DNA from: an uncultured Eubacteriales bacterium
Lineage (GTDB): Bacteria > Bacillota > Clostridia > Oscillospirales > Oscillospiraceae
Assembly: GCA_905210385.1 (NCBI GenBank)
Contig: CAJLWS010000047.1
Span: forward strand, 1 to 9,269
Direction: 5' to 3'
DNA: 9,269 nt
The notes below the pieces were generated by a model. That model worked only from the letters and a program-made list of their open reading frames with translations. It was not told the DNA's origin and did not search any database. This document shows, piece by piece, positions 6,124 through 9,269 of this stretch (the first letter of the stretch is position 1; each line of letters starts with the position of its first letter). A program made the position numbers and the translations under genes.

Positions 6124-6152
6124 TTGCCATTCCCGCCCTGCCGGGGTATAAT
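6124..6152 (+). promoter_or_regulatory. Strong sigma-A promoter for the DUF815 ATPase gene
   Basis: TTGCCA (6124-6129) and TATAAT (6147-6152, full consensus) are spaced by 17 bases. They lie 30 bases upstream of the ATPase start, in the 166-bp region shared with the divergent Nudix operon. Confidence 0.85.
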
Positions 6153-6182
6153 GGGGGAAATGATGCGGACGAGGTGACCCAC

Positions 6183-7379
6183 ATGAACTTCAAACACATG
6201 CTGGCCTGCCTGCAGGGCATCACGGTTTATAAGGACCTGCTGGACCAGCCGGTGCTGTCTGCCGCCCTGCGCCTGACTCGCTGCGCCGCCCACGGGGACG
6301 GGCTGGGGGGACTGGAGGCCTACACCGATGTGTTCTACCGCCTCCAGGTGGCCGGGTGCGGCGGGCTGGGGGAGTGGCTGGGCCAGGCCCTGCGCTGGTC
6401 GGAGGGGCCCTACCCCCGGCTGTGCGAGGGAGGGCGGCGGGACCCCGCCCTGGAGCAGGGGGCCCGGATGGACGTGTCCGCCTTCGCCCTGCTGGCCAGC
6501 GTGGACTGCGATAAGTGGCTGGGGCGGCTGGGCCAGCTGCTGGACAACGACTACCAGGGGGTGCTCACCGGGCTGCCCCGGTGGCGGTCTGGAGTGCCCT
6601 TCTCCTTTGAGGCCCTCACAGAGGCCTACCGCCGAGAGGGGGCGGGCCTGCTGGGCAAGTACCGAGCCTTCTGCTGGCAGGACGGGCAGCTCATCCCCGT
6701 GCCCCACCCGGACAGCCCTGACGAGGACGACCTGCTGGGCTACGAGCGCCAGCGGGAGGCCGTCCGGCGCAACACCCTGGCCCTGCTGGAGGGCCGCCCG
6801 GTGAACAACATACTCCTCTACGGGGAGAGCGGCACGGGCAAGTCGGCCACGGTGAAGAGCCTGCTCCACCTGCCCGGGGCGGAGGACCTGCGCATCGTCC
6901 AGGCAGACAAGGAGGATTTGGGCGGCCTGCCCGCCCTCATCCGCACCCTGGAGGGCCGACGACAGAAGGTCATCCTGTTCATCGACGATTTGGCCCTGGA
7001 TCAGGACTCTACCGCCTACTCGGTGCTCAAGACCATCCTAGAGGGGAGCGTGGCCCCCCGTCCGGACAACGTGGCGGTGTACGCCACCTCCAACCGCCGC
7101 CACCTGGTACGCCAGAGCTTGTCCCAGCGCCTGGGGGACGAGGTGGACCGGACGGAGACCATCCGGGAGACCACCTCCCTGGCCGATCGGTTCGGCATCC
7201 GGGTGCTGTTCCAAGGGTTGGACAAAGGGGAGTTCCTCTCCTTCGTGGACCAGCTGGCCGATCGGCATGGTGTGACCCTTCCCCGGGAAGAACTCCACGA
7301 GAGGGCGACCGTCTGGGAGCGATACCACGGGGTCCGCACGCCCCGGGCGGCGCTGCAGTTTGTGCTGTCACTGTCGTAA
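6183..7379 (+). CDS. DUF815-type AAA ATPase
   Basis: This 398-residue cytoplasmic P-loop protein matches the DUF815 family of ATP-binding proteins, whose role is not established. The C-terminal half holds the ATPase: NNILLYGESGTGKS with Walker A GESGTGKS (214-221), a DKEDLGGLP stretch, Walker B VILFIDD (263-269), a family-typical ARPDNV-like segment (APRPDNV), and sensor-like YATSNRRHLV (300-309). The N-terminal 180 residues form a less conserved helical region without a recognised motif. The start is ATG 6183, with GAGGTGA at 6171-6177; a GTG at 6174 lies inside that site and is unlikely. No partner gene follows in the same operon. Confidence 0.9.
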   Translation: MNFKHMLACLQGITVYKDLLDQPVLSAALRLTRCAAHGDGLGGLEAYTDVFYRLQVAGCGGLGEWLGQALRWSEGPYPRLCEGGRRDPALEQGARMDVSAFALLASVDCDKWLGRLGQLLDNDYQGVLTGLPRWRSGVPFSFEALTEAYRREGAGLLGKYRAFCWQDGQLIPVPHPDSPDEDDLLGYERQREAVRRNTLALLEGRPVNNILLYGESGTGKSATVKSLLHLPGAEDLRIVQADKEDLGGLPALIRTLEGRRQKVILFIDDLALDQDSTAYSVLKTILEGSVAPRPDNVAVYATSNRRHLVRQSLSQRLGDEVDRTETIRETTSLADRFGIRVLFQGLDKGEFLSFVDQLADRHGVTLPREELHERATVWERYHGVRTPRAALQFVLSLS

Positions 7380-7380
7380 A

Positions 7381-7445
7381 TTCCGCCCTGGGAGCGGAAA
7401 TGCCGCTTTCCCTTCTGGTTTTGGCCGAAGGATGGCCTTCTTTCT
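7381..7445 (+). terminator. Chain of alternative hairpins after the ATPase gene, possible weak terminator
   Basis: Directly after the stop codon, short segments can pair in overlapping ways: TTCCGC (7381-7386) with GCGGAA (7394-7399); GGAAA (7396-7400) with TTTCC (7407-7411); CCTTC (7411-7415) with GAAGG (7427-7431); and GAAGG with a second CCTTC (7436-7440), followed by TTTCT. The last is the most terminator-like, but its stem is only 5 bp. Confidence 0.35.
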
Positions 7446-7692
7446 GTGTGTGCAGAGCGGAGACAAAGAAGCGTATAGTTGCCGTAGCATGAGGCTGGGA
7501 AAGTCGTCGGTTCTTACACCAGTAGGCGAGGGGCATTCCCTTGTGGGAGGAGGAATCTGCTCCAGCGGTATACTAAGGGGTTGAAGCTGGATTCCCAAGC
7601 CGCCCTCCGCCGGCCGGGACGAACCCCGGCGACCATAGAAAACTACCTGCAGGAATGCTCCCTGGCAAGCTTGAAATGAGGAGGTGCCCGCT
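7446..7692 (+). other. Gene-free structured region upstream of the sensor kinase
   Basis: No credible ORF. GGCTGGGAA (7493-7501) can pair with TTCCCAAGCC (7592-7601) with one bulged A, enclosing about 90 bases with smaller local stems. A perfect hairpin GCCGGG-ACGAAC-CCCGGC follows at 7613-7630, then the palindrome CCTGCAGG (7647-7654). The GAAGCTGGATTCCCAAGCC stretch (7583-7601) recalls the structured 3' tail often found at tnpB ends of IS200/IS605 elements, but this is from memory and no transposase is present. It may be a leader RNA of the kinase gene or a mobile-element remnant. Confidence 0.35.
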
Positions 7693-9269
7693 GTGCGCCG
7701 TGGATTACATATGAAGCTGGTGCTCATCATGGTACTGCTCATCGTGTCTCTGATGACGGTGGTGGGCGCTTTCCTAATGAATTCGGTCACCGGCTACTAC
7801 ATCAACGAGTTCTACGGACAAGTGGCCGACGCCTTTGGGGAGGACAATACTGATTTCCTCAGGGACCTGCAGGTGCCCACTGAGGGGGAGACCGATGGGG
7901 CTGCCATGCTGGACGAGGTGCTCTCCGCCTATGTGGGGGTGCTGGGGGTGGATGGCCGGAACCGGAACTACTATGTGTTGGATGGAGAGACCGGCCGATA
8001 TCTGGCAGGATCCGCCGAGGAGCCGGAAGGGGGGCTGGAGATCACCCCTAACATCTCTGCCGCGCTGTTGGGCCGGGCGGGGATGGACAGCGATGCGGCG
8101 GCCAGCTACATGGACGCCGCCGTCCCTATCACCCGGGGGGACGAGTCCTATGTGATCTACATCCTGGACAACCGGGAGACCGCCCAGAGCCTAAACGGCG
8201 AGATGTTTACCCTGATTCTGGAGGCCCTGGCTCTGGGGCTGATCATCTCTATCTTGCTGTCCTTCCTGCTGTCCAAGACCATGGTTACTCCCCTCCAGCG
8301 TCTCACTGACGGTCTGCAGGAGGTGGCTGCCGGAGATTTTTCCAAAAAGCTGGAGGTCACCTCCCGTGACGAGATCGGCCAACTCACCGAGAGCTTCAAC
8401 TCCATGGCTCAGCAGCTCCACGACACGGTGGCCGCCGTGGAGAACGAACGCAACAAACTGGACACCCTCTTCCTCCACATGGCCGATGGCGTGGTGGCCT
8501 TCGACCGGGAGGGGTGGGTCATCCACTCCAACCCCGCTGCCAGTCGGATGCTCCGCCGGACCTTCAGCCCGGAGGACAGTTACGGCGCGCTGTTCGGCGA
8601 CCTGTTTCCCCTAGAACAGGTGGAGCAGGTGGATGGGCATCTGTCGGGAGAGCGGCAGGTGGCCGGTCGGTCCCTGGAACTGCTACTTGCCCCCTTCGCC
8701 CGGGGGGACCAGGGGGGCGTGCTGGTGCTCATTCACGATGTCACCGAACAGCGTGCCGCTGAGCAGATGCGCAAGGACTTTGTGGCCAATGTATCCCACG
8801 AGTTGCGTACCCCTCTGACCAACATTCGCAGCTATGCCGAAACGCTGGAGGAGGGGCTGGGGGATATGACCCCGGAGATGGCCAGAAATTTCTTGGGAGT
8901 GATTCTGAACGAGTCCGACCGGATGACTCACATCGTCCAGGACTTGCTTACCCTGTCTAGGTTCGACTCCGGCCGCAGTGAGCTCAACCTCACCCGTTTC
9001 CACTTTGACAAGGCAGTGCGGGATACCTATCAGGCGGTGCTGTTGGACGCTCAAAAACACGCTCACACCGTCCGCCTGGAGGTGCCTGACGGGATGCCGG
9101 AGGTACTGGCTGACCAGGAACGGGTGATGCAGGTGATGATGAACATCGTCTCCAACGCCATCAAGTATACCCCCGACGGGGGGACCATCGTGCTCCGGGC
9201 TGGGACTGTGGGGGACCGGGTGTGGATGGAGGTGGACGACAACGGCATCGGCATCCCGGAAAAGGATCT
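7693..9269 (+). CDS. walK: WalK-like sensor histidine kinase (cut off at window end)
   Basis: The 525 visible residues form a membrane sensor kinase: positively charged start MRRGLHMK, membrane segment about 8-30, an extracytoplasmic domain about 31-168 (possibly Cache-like, with YYVLDGETGRYL), membrane segment about 171-195, HAMP about 192-245, a PAS domain about 253-355 ending in VLVLIHDVTEQ, then HisKA with phosphoacceptor H369 in FVANVSHELRTPLTNIRSY. The ATPase domain shows N488 (NIVSNAIKYTPDGG) and the G1 motif DDNGIGIP (515-522) before the window ends, so the C-terminus is missing. The order and motifs resemble WalK. I chose GTG 7693 because AGGAGG (7679-7684) lies 8 bases upstream; ATG 7711 lacks that spacing. 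No clear promoter is visible in the 300 bases before it. The matching response regulator is probably the one at 4783-5475. Confidence 0.88.
   Translation, partial: MRRGLHMKLVLIMVLLIVSLMTVVGAFLMNSVTGYYINEFYGQVADAFGEDNTDFLRDLQVPTEGETDGAAMLDEVLSAYVGVLGVDGRNRNYYVLDGETGRYLAGSAEEPEGGLEITPNISAALLGRAGMDSDAAASYMDAAVPITRGDESYVIYILDNRETAQSLNGEMFTLILEALALGLIISILLSFLLSKTMVTPLQRLTDGLQEVAAGDFSKKLEVTSRDEIGQLTESFNSMAQQLHDTVAAVENERNKLDTLFLHMADGVVAFDREGWVIHSNPAASRMLRRTFSPEDSYGALFGDLFPLEQVEQVDGHLSGERQVAGRSLELLLAPFARGDQGGVLVLIHDVTEQRAAEQMRKDFVANVSHELRTPLTNIRSYAETLEEGLGDMTPEMARNFLGVILNESDRMTHIVQDLLTLSRFDSGRSELNLTRFHFDKAVRDTYQAVLLDAQKHAHTVRLEVPDGMPEVLADQERVMQVMMNIVSNAIKYTPDGGTIVLRAGTVGDRVWMEVDDNGIGIPEKD

Noticed and set aside
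6024..6869. 281-codon minus-strand open frame over the ATPase gene
   Set aside because: It is opposite a well-supported DUF815 gene, shows low-complexity composition, and would span both divergent promoters.
7613..7630. tRNA T-arm-like hairpin on the minus strand (CCGGGGTTCGTCCCGG)
   Set aside because: The loop has 6 bases instead of 7 and no acceptor, D or anticodon arms surround it.
1..9269. CRISPR array or tandem repeat
   Set aside because: No regularly spaced direct repeats were seen anywhere in the window.

Overview
This GC-rich window most likely comes from a spore-forming Clostridia genome, probably Oscillospiraceae-like (Flavonifractor or Pseudoflavonifractor type). The lineage is inferred from a spoVAC gene, strong AGGAGG ribosome binding sites, a WalR/WalK-type two-component pair and the style of the genes. 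No rRNA or other taxonomic marker is present.

Layout. 1-181: C-terminal end of an unrecognised gene, closed by a strong intrinsic terminator. 261-710: spoVAC, a spore-membrane protein of dipicolinic acid transport, here without spoVAD or spoVAE beside it. 819-3371: an 850-residue protein, the most interesting item. It is a TetM/EF-G-like ribosomal GTPase fused to a C-terminal Rae1/YacP-type NYN nuclease domain, behind its own sigma-A-like promoter and a small perfect dyad. 3372-3634: no recognisable gene. 3635-3974: a small XRE-type repressor gene on the minus strand, with a terminator overlapping its stop codon and an operator-like dyad at its start. 4025-4342: a small divergent ORF broken by an in-frame TAG. 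4343-4782: non-coding, with several inverted repeats and a bidirectional terminator. 4783-6016 (minus): a walR-like response regulator translationally coupled behind a Nudix ADP-ribose pyrophosphatase gene. 6183-7379 (plus): a DUF815-type AAA ATPase gene, divergent from the Nudix gene; both have good promoters. 7380-7692: gene-free and rich in inverted repeats. 7693 to the window end: a WalK-like sensor kinase, cut off in its ATPase domain.

How the parts fit. The response regulator and kinase look like the WalR/WalK pair, normally co-directional and adjacent, but here they are about 2.2 kb apart on opposite strands. Inverting the block between the two gene-free stretches (about 4.7-7.65 kb) would restore a Nudix-walR-walK order, so an inversion is a reasonable hypothesis. 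The GTPase-nuclease fusion joins a protein that clears or remodels the ribosomal A site with one whose family cuts mRNA in the A site. The loop that TetM uses against tetracycline is not conserved in it, so ribosome rescue or translational stress control is more likely than tetracycline resistance. These functions are inferred from families and sequence; nothing was tested.
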